The position numbers and the translations under genes are program-made. The notes beneath the pieces are model-generated. The model had not been told where the DNA came from. It saw only the letters and a program-made list of their open reading frames with translations, and did not search any database. Of a stretch of DNA of 64,000 bases, positions 39,801-51,800 are shown piece after piece (within the stretch, counting starts at the first letter, position 1; every line of letters begins with the position of its first letter). The DNA lies in NCBI RefSeq assembly GCF_900496995.4, contig NC_044030.1:11219851-11283850 (forward strand), given 5' to 3'. The DNA comes from Aquila chrysaetos chrysaetos. Its lineage: Eukaryota; Chordata; Aves; Accipitriformes; Accipitridae.

Positions 39801-42800
39801 ATCGTTTTTGTAACTATGAAACAGCCATTAACCACAAGATTGAAATCCAAAGCATTCATTTAGCTCTATGCAGGATTTAAGTTTTAGGGTATTATTTGCA
39901 AATTAAAGCATTAGAATTTTCAACAGTCGGCAAAGGGGAAGACCAACATTACTCTGAAAGTTGCACCTCCTTTTCAAGTTAATCATGTTTCCATTTGCTT
40001 TTCTGTAAAAGAAAGGATGCTTCTGGAGGCTAATACGAAGAACAGGCCAAATCTCATCATGAAACAGTACCAGAAAAGTTGAAGTGGACAGTTTTGAGAC
40101 AATCCTGGAATAGCCTCAAGATATAGATGAATTCAAGACAGCCCTGGAACACCTTCAAGCTATCATGTTTGAAGATGAACAGTTTTTTGATCTGCAACCT
40201 TTAATAAAGTATGTAATTTTCAGATACTGTAATGGACACCACAAAGCTTGCCTAATGCTGCTGCTGCCAACTTACGATGGATGGGGGCAGGGAGGAACGA
40301 AATTATTCTTTTTACCATCCAAAGTCAAGATTATGCATAACCTAGAAAACTAGTGCACAAATGAACAGTTCAAAAATGTAAGATAAGTATAAAAGATCTA
40401 ACAAAAGGTTTCCTGCTATCTTGTGAAGATTTAGTTTTACTTTTGGTGTACTCAGAAATAGAGCATATGAAAATATAAAGCTACGTTATACATAATACCA
40501 TATACCCAACCTGCCCAATGTTTATAGGTTAAAGCACAGAATGTTTACCCTCTCCTCTGTCTCAGCAAGCATACTTATAGCTCTTGCGTTCACTTTAATT
40601 CCCAACTTCTCTTTTTTCTCCTGCAGTTTCAGCAGCTTCTGACTTGCTTCTTCAGGATTGTTAATTTTGAAGTCATAGGCTGTGTTTGGCTGACCAAAAA
40701 GTGCTTTCTCTGAAGCTATCCACTCATACTCATTCAACATTTTGGTTACCTGTAAACAAGGACATGTTAAGGCTTTCCCCCCCGCCCTGCTTCCCAGATG
40801 TGAATTATAAATAATTGGGGGGAAAAAAAAAAGGCAACATCCTGAAATTACAGCATTAATTCTTCTATCCCAATGCCACACAGGTGCATACCTTTACAAT
40901 GCTTCATATGATTTCCGAGACTGTTGATGAACCAAGATTTTTAGGGAGCTTTCACATATACCCATCATGTTTACTTGGACCACATTTTTCTATATCTGGA
41001 CTAAGTCACTTTCACTAAATCTCGGGATTAACTCCTTTAATTAGTTACCTAATTTGTCCATATAGTCAGAACGTTCTTCTCATTAATCACATTCTCAGTA
41101 TGATCTACTCTCTTTCAGTCCATACTGATGAGTTCTGTTACAATTTTCAGTTTCCACCCCCTCCTCCTGGGATAAAACCTTCACATCAAGAGCTGCAAAT
41201 ATGACAGAGCTTATTAAGAAAAAAGGCTATTTGCTTTGCACGTGGCAAGGGAAGCAACCACTCTTGGTCACAAGATGCAAGGAAAAGCACAGTTCTGAAA
41301 TACCTTGGCGGCAGCAGCAGCAGCCTCTTGTTGATGTTTGCTGATGTTGTGTTCTAATGTTTTCACCTTAAGCTGTAACTTATTATTTTGTTCTCTGTAT
41401 TCTATTAGCTCTGCGGATTTGGCTTTAATTGCTTTATCCTGTAACACAAGTACTTTCTTTTGCTTGGCCAGCTCCTCCTGTGCTTTCTCTACAGATTTCT
41501 GAAAAGCAAATCAAACAGCGATTTATTAGTTTCTTTTAAAGGCTGGTGTTAGATAGTTGTTAGAAGAGGACACAGCAAGGAAGGAGAAAAAATTCACATG
41601 TGGTAATGAAGCCAAAAAATAACTAGCTAGGCTGAACACAATTGAGGGCTGGGAGGAAAGTCCAAACAACAAAATACACATTATAATTTGAGCTTTAGGG
41701 AATTGTATCTTCAGTAACATCAAAACAGATCATGAAACACAGTATTCACTTTTACCTGTGTCTTAGACACCTCAGCTGCCATAGCATTATCTTGCTCCTG
41801 GTAGGATTTGATTGCTTTCTCTGCAGCTGCTATCTGTTGTTCATAGGAAGCCTGTTCTTGTTTTAGCTCTTCAAGTTCCAGAACTAAAGCTTCAACTTCC
41901 TAGAGAGATGTTTTCAAATTTATTACAGTTAAATACAAAGAATTAAGATTCAGTTTGACATAGTAAATGCTACAGATTAACAGTACCCATTCTTCAGCAA
42001 GGGGGCAATCTCACACACACAAAAAAAAAACCATCAGCAATTTCTGTGTCAGTGACTACAGAGTAATATATTACGTTCCAAAATTGACAGTATTAAAACT
42101 TCATCAGAATCAAACTTTATGATTACTGCAACCACTTTCGACATTGAGAAATTGCCAACAAAGCTTAAGTTTTACCTGCTGCTTTTCTTTCATTTGTTTG
42201 CTTGAAGCATCTGCCTTTTTCTTGGCACCATCTAGTTTCTTCTGGGCATTTTTTAGTTCTTTTTCATATTCTGCTTCTGCATTTTTCATTTTGTTCTCTA
42301 ATACCTTGTATTTATTTTCTGCTTTCTTTTGGGTCTCTTCGGTTTTCTTTAATGTCTCTTCACACTCCACTGAATCAAGAAGTACAGTACTGAGATTGAA
42401 CATTGTTCTTATCTTTAAATTTACATCCTGAACTCCAACTGAATAAATCTGTCTGCCTCTAACAGAAAAAAGTGGTTGTATGTTTGCTAGTTACTGAAGT
42501 CAGCAATTTCAGTGATTATTCTAAGACAGTGTGCTGTTGCTACCAGTATGTATAGGGCACCAAACAGACAACCAGTCATTAAAATTAATGAAAATAAGCC
42601 CTTTTTGTTTTTTTGACAGGAGCAAGTATATGCCAAATTACATGATCAAGTAATGAATCAGATGGCTAATTAAGCTATCATCTCATCCCTAGAATACTAT
42701 GTCTATAAACATATAACTTCTGTCCATCTTTTTTATTTAGATGTTTTACTTACTGCTGCATTTGCTTCCTTTTACATTTTTCCTTAGCTATATGAACAGT

Positions 42801-45800
42801 ACTTTCCAATGCTTTCTTGTTAGGCAAACTATTTATATTGCTAACCTTAAATATCTACAGAAACAGATGGCTTGGGAAAAACAAAGATTACTCAAATATG
42901 GGATTAAATCCATTTTAAAACTTCCCTGAAAAAACGTATTTCCTTTTATTATAAAGTATATAAAACAGTAAGAATATAACCTTTACTACAGGAGAGACCA
43001 ACCTTATGTGAATCACCTCTATGCAAGTCTATTGTGATTCTGTATTTGTTACATATTCCAAAATATAAAGCTAGTATTTTCAAAGCAAAAAATATTTTTT
43101 TCTTAAGCAAAGATTCTACTACTCAAACAGCCAAATATCCATCTCATTCTCAGCAACTAGCTTTCAGTGAAAAGATTAAGAACATATTTGTCACCGATGG
43201 TTTTCTTCAGGGCAAGCAGCTCTTCCTCTTGTTTGTGATAAGTGCTTTGATGAAGCTTCATTTGCAACAGCTCTGCTTCCTCAGACTTCATCTCCCACTG
43301 CTGCTTCAGTTGCCGGTACCTTTGAAGACAGTAAGGATATACAATGCTATAGTGAAAGCTACCCAGCACTTCAGTTTGAAGCGTTTACAGAGATAAGTAG
43401 ATACTGAAATAAGTAGATAAATACTTATATTCCCATTCTAATGTGAGATAAATGATTGACGGTTGGACAAATAAGCTTAAATGCATGAAAGTCTGATACA
43501 GTTTCTTTAAGAATAATTGTGAATTTTGTAGGTATGTAAGTTATTATATATGTAACTCCTGGTTATGTAGCCATGATAAGATATATTAAAACCAATCAAA
43601 TGCAACACATGGAATTTGGCAACAATTCAGAGTTCATGTTTTTCCAACCAGCAGCACGACAGATGCTAGGCTGAAGCATTAAAGAAAAAAATATCTAAAA
43701 GCAAAACTTGTTTCTTCCTTTTGGTCATATTTCTGAAAGTCTATTACAACTCAAAACAATTTGAAAAATAAATCCAGCTGGTAGATAGCATATTACACAA
43801 CACTATACCTCCTTATGGGATTTTTACAGAACTGACTAAACATATCTTTATATTCCATCTTTTTAAAAAGATCTTCAGTAATTGAGTAGCTGAAAATCAA
43901 ATGCACTTAAAATTATTTAATTTAAATCCTTACAGCAGTATCACTCAGATATTCTCCTTTAGTATCTTTATATTTTCTTGGAAGAAAAATAATAGCTATC
44001 ACAAATTGAAATTCTGTATGGGTATTACAAACTGTGGCTGGAACAGATCCATTCTTCAGTGGACTTCATGAAACTTTGGAAAACTTCAAATGATTTCAAG
44101 TAGACTTCATTGTATGCTTTTTTTTTTTTCCTGTATTACCCACAATAAAGTTTTCTTGCATATGTTGTCTAAGAACTAAATTTGCTTGTTGATTGCTATA
44201 CTTAAAAATTAAATTTGGGGGAGGGTGAGAGGTATGAGGGAGAAAGGGAAAAATTTTCTGCATATTACATTCTCAACAGGCTCTACCCCTTCCAAAAATA
44301 CTTCTTTATATTACATTTATTCAGTCATATAAGAGAAACGATAGACACTTTATAGGGCAAACCTTACTTTTCAGCAACATTCTTCAGGCTTGCCAGCTCA
44401 TTCTCTATAGTCTCAAGTTCAGTTTCCTTTGTCCTGAGTTCTACTGCAACATCTTTCATTTCTTGAATTTCAGACAATATTGGTGCAGCCTGTGCGCATG
44501 CCCCTGTTCAGTGAAAAAAAAGCAAAGTCAAGCTAATTGGAATTAGACTAGTGGATTCATCACTGCCAAATAGCAAATTCTGAGTGTTAATAATGATGCA
44601 GATTGATGATTTGTGTTAGTTAGAAAACAGAAAGGCAGCTAGGCTAAAGTTACAGTAGTTCTCAGTGGAGAAAGACTACCTCCTCCGTTATAGAATTTAG
44701 TTCTGCACACTTTGAATACTACACATGCATTTCTTGTGAAATCAACTAACTTTTCATATTTTATGAAATTACCTCACATTAATTATGAATTACTTCAAAA
44801 AGTGCTTGAATTCAAAGGACTTCTCCATCCAAGAGGATTATATAGCCAAGTAAGATTTACATATTTAAAATCTAAACTACTGTATGCAAATAGTTTGCCA
44901 TTAATTTTTTCTTAGTCTAACCAATCTTATTTCAACTCAAGACTAACAAACCTTTGCTCAAACAGGTATTATCCCCAGTATGAGACTAAACAAAAAGGTT
45001 ACTGTTCATTTTTATAAAAAACATGCAGAGCAGTAAAGAAATCAACAGACACACTGTATTATAATATGAATAAAATCAGCAATTGCCTCCATGCAGAGTG
45101 CCCTGGGGGTCAAACATATCTCCATCAAATGTAACACTTCTCATCATTATCCTTTTGTCAAAGGTCACTTTCTTAGCATTTTCCATGTTATTACAGACCA
45201 GTGTTGTTCCAAAGATATATTCCATTGCTTTCTGCAGTTCCAGGTCATATTCAACTAAGGAAAGGGCTAAATCCAAGTTATCATGACCAGCCTAGAAATC
45301 AAATGAAATGCAATTAGTATGCCTTAAGTTATAAGAATTTTCAAATTTAATTTGTCTTCTCTTGATAAAAACTTTCTAAAAACATCATTATGTTTTAAAA
45401 TGATTTCAGTTAAAAGTGGAATATCCATTTAAACATCGCATAGCTGAACGGATACAAAGGAAAAAAATCAAGATACCCTCAATCTCTGTAGAAATTCTTA
45501 TCAGCATAACCGTTAAGACACCCATGTTTTTAGCAAAGAAACAAAATGAAAAAGGTACACAAGCAAAATAGTGTAAATAGAAGTTTATTTACATACCAAG
45601 CTTTGGGCCAACTTGACAATGTCTTGTCCAATACACCTGGCTGAAATGTTGTTTAGTGGAATGATGGTGTATCGATGCTTTAGTTCACCCTTTTCTAAAA
45701 GCTTTTTGCCAGTAACCTTAAATGAGAAGAATTACAAAGCATACCTGAATACATAACTGATTTTGTAAAGTAAGACAATAGGGCACTGCAAGAGGAATAT

Positions 45801-48800
45801 ATTATTGCCCATAACTATGCATGACTCTCTTAACCTAATTTAAACATGTACATGGGTCCAAACCACCTCTTAAGCATTCAGTAACAATGCCCATGCTCAC
45901 TAACCCTGAATCACATGACCTCATCTCAACATTCAGAGATCTGTATTAAAGCAATAAACATACCTCTGTGTCCACAATAATGTTATAGAGTTTCCCTCCA
46001 GCCACCGCTTCTATGGCTTTTGCTTTGGATTGATCTTTCACAGTGATAAGAGACACAACAGGGCCTTTCACATGGTTTCGATTCCAATTTTTTTCTGGAG
46101 CTCTTAAAAAATATTTAAATTATGGTAATCACATGTTTGTCTCTGTCCCACAGATGTTAAAAAAATTATGTTTAAAAACTCATACTGCTTATTATACTGG
46201 TATAAGAAACTCTCAATTCTATCAGGAAAAAAAAACACAGAAAATGGTTAAACTAAATACTTCAGGGCAAGAGACTTCCCAATAAAGGGTCAGTTGCAAA
46301 GTCATTAAAAGAACATCCTTCCTGATTTTGGTATAATTTGTTAACACAATTTTCAAATTTTACTATGGATTCTATTATTAGCACAGCTATAGGAATATGT
46401 TCAGATTGATTATTACACAACCAAATAAATCTGGGGATACATATATTTGATCGAGACAGATACAATGTTGACGTCCACAGAGCATGTCTACTCAGAGCCC
46501 TCAGGGAGGACTCTGAAAAGTAATGATTCTATGGTTTTAGCTACTATAGTTGAGTTATGGCTTGCAAACACCATCATACAAAACTTTTAAATTACAGTGA
46601 TTTTGATAGGGCTGTCATTTAAGAATGACTGTATCACTTTCCCTGCTGCCCATTAACTCAGTCAACATTTCCTGATTCCCCGCTCCCCCTCCTCCACCCC
46701 TTGCATTGCAGGTAAGATAGTCATTGTTCACTGGCACTACAAGGAAAGCAACAGCTAAGCAATTGATGGAATTATCCTGTAAGTCCCATAAGCCATGCTT
46801 AAAATGCCCCCCAAAAGCACTTTCAAATGTCTTTTAGGATCACACTGAGATCTTACTTGTATTCAAAATGTAGATGAGGAAACTTTGCCATTAAGCCTTC
46901 ATACAATTCTCTCAGCCGGCTGATGTCATGAGTCAATGCCTTCTTTTTTGCTAAAAGGGTTGCTTCTTTCTCTTCTTAAAGAGTTGAACACAAGCAGTAG
47001 ACAAACAGCCAGAGCACAGAAATCTATTAGCTTAATAATTGGTATGCTACACTGCTTATCTACATATATGTAGAGAACACTTAATTGAAAGACTTTCTAA
47101 AATTCTTTGTAAATTTCCAGTTTAGAGAAATTAACACCATCACAATACCAAACATGCAAAGAGTTTAAAGTCTAATGTGCTTCTCTGAATGTCGTTCTGG
47201 AATATCAGTTTACAGTTTTGAGTAGCTTCTGCAACACATTACCTGGAATGAGAAACAAACTTTAAGAAGTGTTTTAGGTAGGGAAAACCAGGAAGAAATA
47301 GGAAGGTTTGTCCCTATAAATTTTGATGGAATTTAAATTTTCCATTAAACTTTAAAACATTCAGCCTCAAGTTTATAAAATAAGATTATTTTAAACTATT
47401 TTCTGTAGAAGGCAAGAGCTTGCAGAGCTTTGACCAGAGAAATTTCTTTGTGCGTAAAAGCAGCACACTTGGCTTTTCAGTTCCTCCTAGTATTTGGTCT
47501 GGCTCGGATGGAGTTAACTTTCCCCATAACAGCCCTCATAATGCTGTGCTTTGTGTTTCTTGTAGAAAGGTGTTGATAACACACTAGTGTTTTGGCTACT
47601 GCTGAGCAGTGCTCCCAAAGCATCAAGGCTGTCCCTCCCATCCCCCTCCAAAGGCCAGTAGACTTGGGGTAGGCAAGAGGTTGGGAGGGGACATAGCCTG
47701 GACAGCTGACCCAAGCAATATCCCATACCATATGGAGGTGTGCTCAGCAATAAAAGCTAAGAGAAAGGAGGAGGGGAGGGGGCATTCATTATTAAGGCAT
47801 TTGTCTTCCAGAACAGCCGCTACATGTACTGAGGTCCTACTTCCCAGGAAGTAGCTGGACATCACCTGCTGATGGGAAGCAGAGAGTAAATCCTTTTGTT
47901 TTCCTTTGCTTCTGTGTCTGATAGAGCCAGTTCCACCTGGCTCCAAGAGGGACCCACCGCTGGCCAAGGAGGCTGAGCCCATCAGCAACGGTGGTAGTGC
48001 ATCTGTGGTAATGTATTTATAAGAAGGGTAAAAACTGCTGCACAACAGTACATGGGAGAGAGGAGTGAGAATATGTGAGAGAAACAACCCTGCAGACAGC
48101 AAGTCAGTGAAGGAGGGGGAGGAGGTGCTCCAGGCGCCACAGCAGAGATTCCCCTGCAGCCCGTGGTGAAGACCATGGTGAGGCAGGCTGTCCCCCTGCA
48201 GCCCATGGAGGTCCACGGTGGAGAAAGTATCCACCTGCTGCCCATGGAGGACCCTACACCAGAGAAGGTGGATGTGCCCTGAAGGAGGCTGTGACCCTGT
48301 GGGAAAAACGTGTTGGAGCAGGCTCCTGGCAGGACCTGTGACCCCACAGGGGACCCACGCTGGAGCAGTCTGCTCCTTCAGGAGCACTGCACCCTGTGGA
48401 AAGGACATGCACAAAGGACCCATGCTGGAGCAGGGGAAGTGAGGAGTCCTGCCCCTGAAGAGGATGGAGCGGCAGAAACAACGTGTCATGAACGGACCGC
48501 AACCTCATTCCCCCTCTCCCTGCACTGCTCAGGGGGAGGGGGTAGGGAAAATCAGGAATGAAGTTGAGTCGGGGAAGAAGGGAGGGTGGGAGGAAGTTGT
48601 TTTAAGGTTTGTTCTTATTTCTCATTATCCTACTCTGATTTGATTGGTAATAAATTAAATTAATTTCCCCAAGATGAGGTTGTTTTGCCCATGACAGTAA
48701 TTGCTGAGCGATCCCCCGGTCCTTATCTCAACCCGGTCCTTATCTCAACCCACAAGCCTTTCGTCACATTTTCTATCCCCTGTCCAGTTGAGGAGGGGGA

Positions 48801-51800
48801 GTGATAGAGCAGCTTGTTGGGCACCTGGCAGCCGGCCAAAGTCAATCCACCACACTTCTATATTCCTTTTCAGATTCCCCCAAAATTATGCACCACAAGT
48901 CTGTACAGACCTTCATAGTTCAGCATCTTCATTTGGATCTCCAGTTTTTCTTTTGTTTTTCTGACAGCTTCAAGTGCTTTTTGGTCTTTCTCGTAGCCTC
49001 CATCCATCTTTTTAACTTCATCTTGTTTTGTCTTTAATTCTTGCTGTGCATAATTCAACTTCATTTGAGCCTGTAAGGAGTAAGAAAATATGGAATCAGA
49101 AGATCTTCAAAGAGAATCTTGCAGGTGCAGCTTTAGAACACTTGCACTAACAAGGTACTGGTATAATTTGTAAGTTTCCACTGGTTGCAGAAATGCCAAA
49201 AAGCAGCCTTGGCTTTTGAAAGTAAGGGCAGAGGTGATTTGGAAATAAAAGCATAAATCATGTATTTGAATACAATAACTCATACTAGCACATGAACAGA
49301 GTCTGAGAAGAAACAAGGTAAAATAATGTGGTACACAGCTGTCCTTGTTATTTTCCCCAAGAGTTTTCGTCAAGTTTTATCTCTTAAGTGAGACAAGCAA
49401 AGTGCACTTTCAACTTTGAAAATTTAAATTCCACTGTAAGAATAACCCCAGCAGAGGTTTCCTATCTTAAGACAAAAGAAGTAGCATCTGTTTCAGTCAT
49501 ATGACTAGCACACAATTTAACTAAGGAGAAAATAGTTTCTTCTGAACTCTCCATTCACAGTTTCAGGCATCTTTATTTTGATTCCATTAAGTTTTACTGT
49601 AGAAATCTCTATAGTATGAATGCATATCATGGACAGCAGTCTTAATTTCCTCCTTCCCCATACCGTCAGTCATTTGAGTACTCTGAATCCTACTTTATGT
49701 GTCAAATGCCAGTTTCTATAATTCCACAGAGCAATGTTATAGCTTTTCCCTATTTATCTTTAACTGTGCAAGGATTTTTTTTTTATAACCTGTTTTATCA
49801 AAAAGTCACATTAATGCATATGCCAACTTGTAAAATATCTTGCATAGATATTCTGCAAATCTCTTCAGTGACCCTTCAAGAGCGTGTCATCTGGTTTTCA
49901 GACAATTTTCAAAAGAAGCAGGAAGGCTGGTCTGAGACAGGCAGAGCTTTTATTCTTACCTGTTTAGCCTCTGTTACTGCTTTGCTGATTTCATTTTTGC
50001 AGGTCATCATCTGCCCAGCAAGAGTAGCTTCTTCCCCATTGTCATTGCTGGACAAGCCAGCAGACACAGCATTAAAACGCTGTTGGGCTGCAGCTAAAGC
50101 ATCTGCATCTTTTTCACTTGCTTCCTGTAAAGCGTTTAGTTCTTCCTCTATCTTCTTTAGTTCTTTCTCCTTTGACACTAATGCTTTAGAATCCTTCAAC
50201 AAAACAAAGAACAAAAACAAAAAAAGGAAGAGAGAACCTGAGTTCCACTAACTTTAAATTCATGTTGTTTAGATGAGGAGCTATGAATAGTTTCATCAAC
50301 TACATTTCTATGACCTTTTCTTTGTCAGATTCTGTGATCTTACAATTTGTCTTTGCATGTTTTAAAGTGTGTACTTGCCTCATGAGTGCACTGAAGACCT
50401 ACAGAAGGATGAAATACAGGAAGAGATGACAACTGCCCAAGAACTAGGAGAAATAGCTTTCTTCCCAATATCTAAATGTAAAGTATTCTCCAGTGCTCCT
50501 CTTGCATAAAAAAACCCCATCAACTGTCAGAAATACACAATGTAGAAATTTCTCTTTTAATTTTAAGCATAACACATGTCCAGAGAGCATAATACTTTTG
50601 AAGCTATAGGGATCTCTCCTGAGCTTAACAAAGGCTGGCAACCATAAAGAGTTGCACTCTCTTTGTGTATGCATCACAGTTGTTTCTAATGGGAACTTAC
50701 TACCCATGCTGCACAAATCAAACAATGAGCTTACCATTTGTTTCTGCTTTCCTGATGTAATTCTTGCCAATCATAGAATTATTCTTATCATAATAGGTGA
50801 GGAAAAACAGCTGTCCCCCTCAATCTGAATTAATTTAGTGTTTAAAGAAAGTTATATACAAAGGTCTTACCTCCTGCATACTTTTTACTAGTTCTTCGTA
50901 CTTAATCTCTTCACTTCTTAAGTTTTGCTTGTTGAGATCAAGGGCACTTTGTGCTCTAGTATTAACTCTTTGACTTTCTGAAAGAGCATTTTCCAGTGAA
51001 CGGAGCATACCACCAACTTCCTACGATCAGAAAAAAAGGGAAATTTAATTTAGCCTAAGAAATTGATACAGTATTTGTAATATTTCATCTTCTGTTACAG
51101 CTATTTGTAGAAGAGAGAAATATCTGATTGAGCAGGCAGTTAGACTCCAATGCAAACAGGTCAGAACATCTCTTCTCTCTGAAATCCAAACTAACTTGAA
51201 GCTACTACTGAAGACCCACATCATCCTGTATCATGGGACACTATCCCTGTACAAAAGCTGCATTTAGCCATCCAAAGACCCTATGGGCCATCCTGTATCT
51301 AACCAAATTTACTGCCCCCAAAACTGAGGTCAGTACTGATTTTTGTTGAACAGGAGTTTCCTACTTGAAGAGTATTTCTTTTGAGACATCAACAAAAAGG
51401 GAGAAAAAAATCTCTGGCAAAACATGACAGCAAACAGTTTCTATTCTTCTTTTATTGTTCATTTACAGCAATTGGAAGTAAATAATTTCAGACAAAAGAA
51501 AACTTTAAATGGATGTCTTTTAGACAATGGCTAAGAATGACAATGGGCAGTGTATAAGCTAAACAACCCAGAAGAATATAAAATTTCATAGAATCATAGA
51601 ATGGTTTGGGTTGGGAGGGACCTTAAAGATCATCTCATTCCAACCCCTCTGCCATGGGGAGGGACACCTTCCACTAGATCAGGTTGCTCAAGGCCCCATC
51701 CAACCTGGCCTTGAACACTTTCAGGGATGGGGCATCCACAACCTCTCTGGGCAACATGTTCCAGTGCCTCACCACCCTCACAGTAAAGAATTTCTTCCTA

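Noticed and set aside
40097..40160. Two similar 25-bp stretches in an SMC2 intron
   Set aside because: The match is loose and short, and could be chance.
47623..48489. A 288-codon - strand open frame
   Set aside because: It lies wholly within the ERVL-like LTR on the opposite strand. LTRs of this family have GC-rich middles that stay open by chance.
49697..50251. A 184-codon + strand open frame
   Set aside because: It is the antisense shadow of SMC2 exon 9, whose - strand frame is clearly the conserved one.
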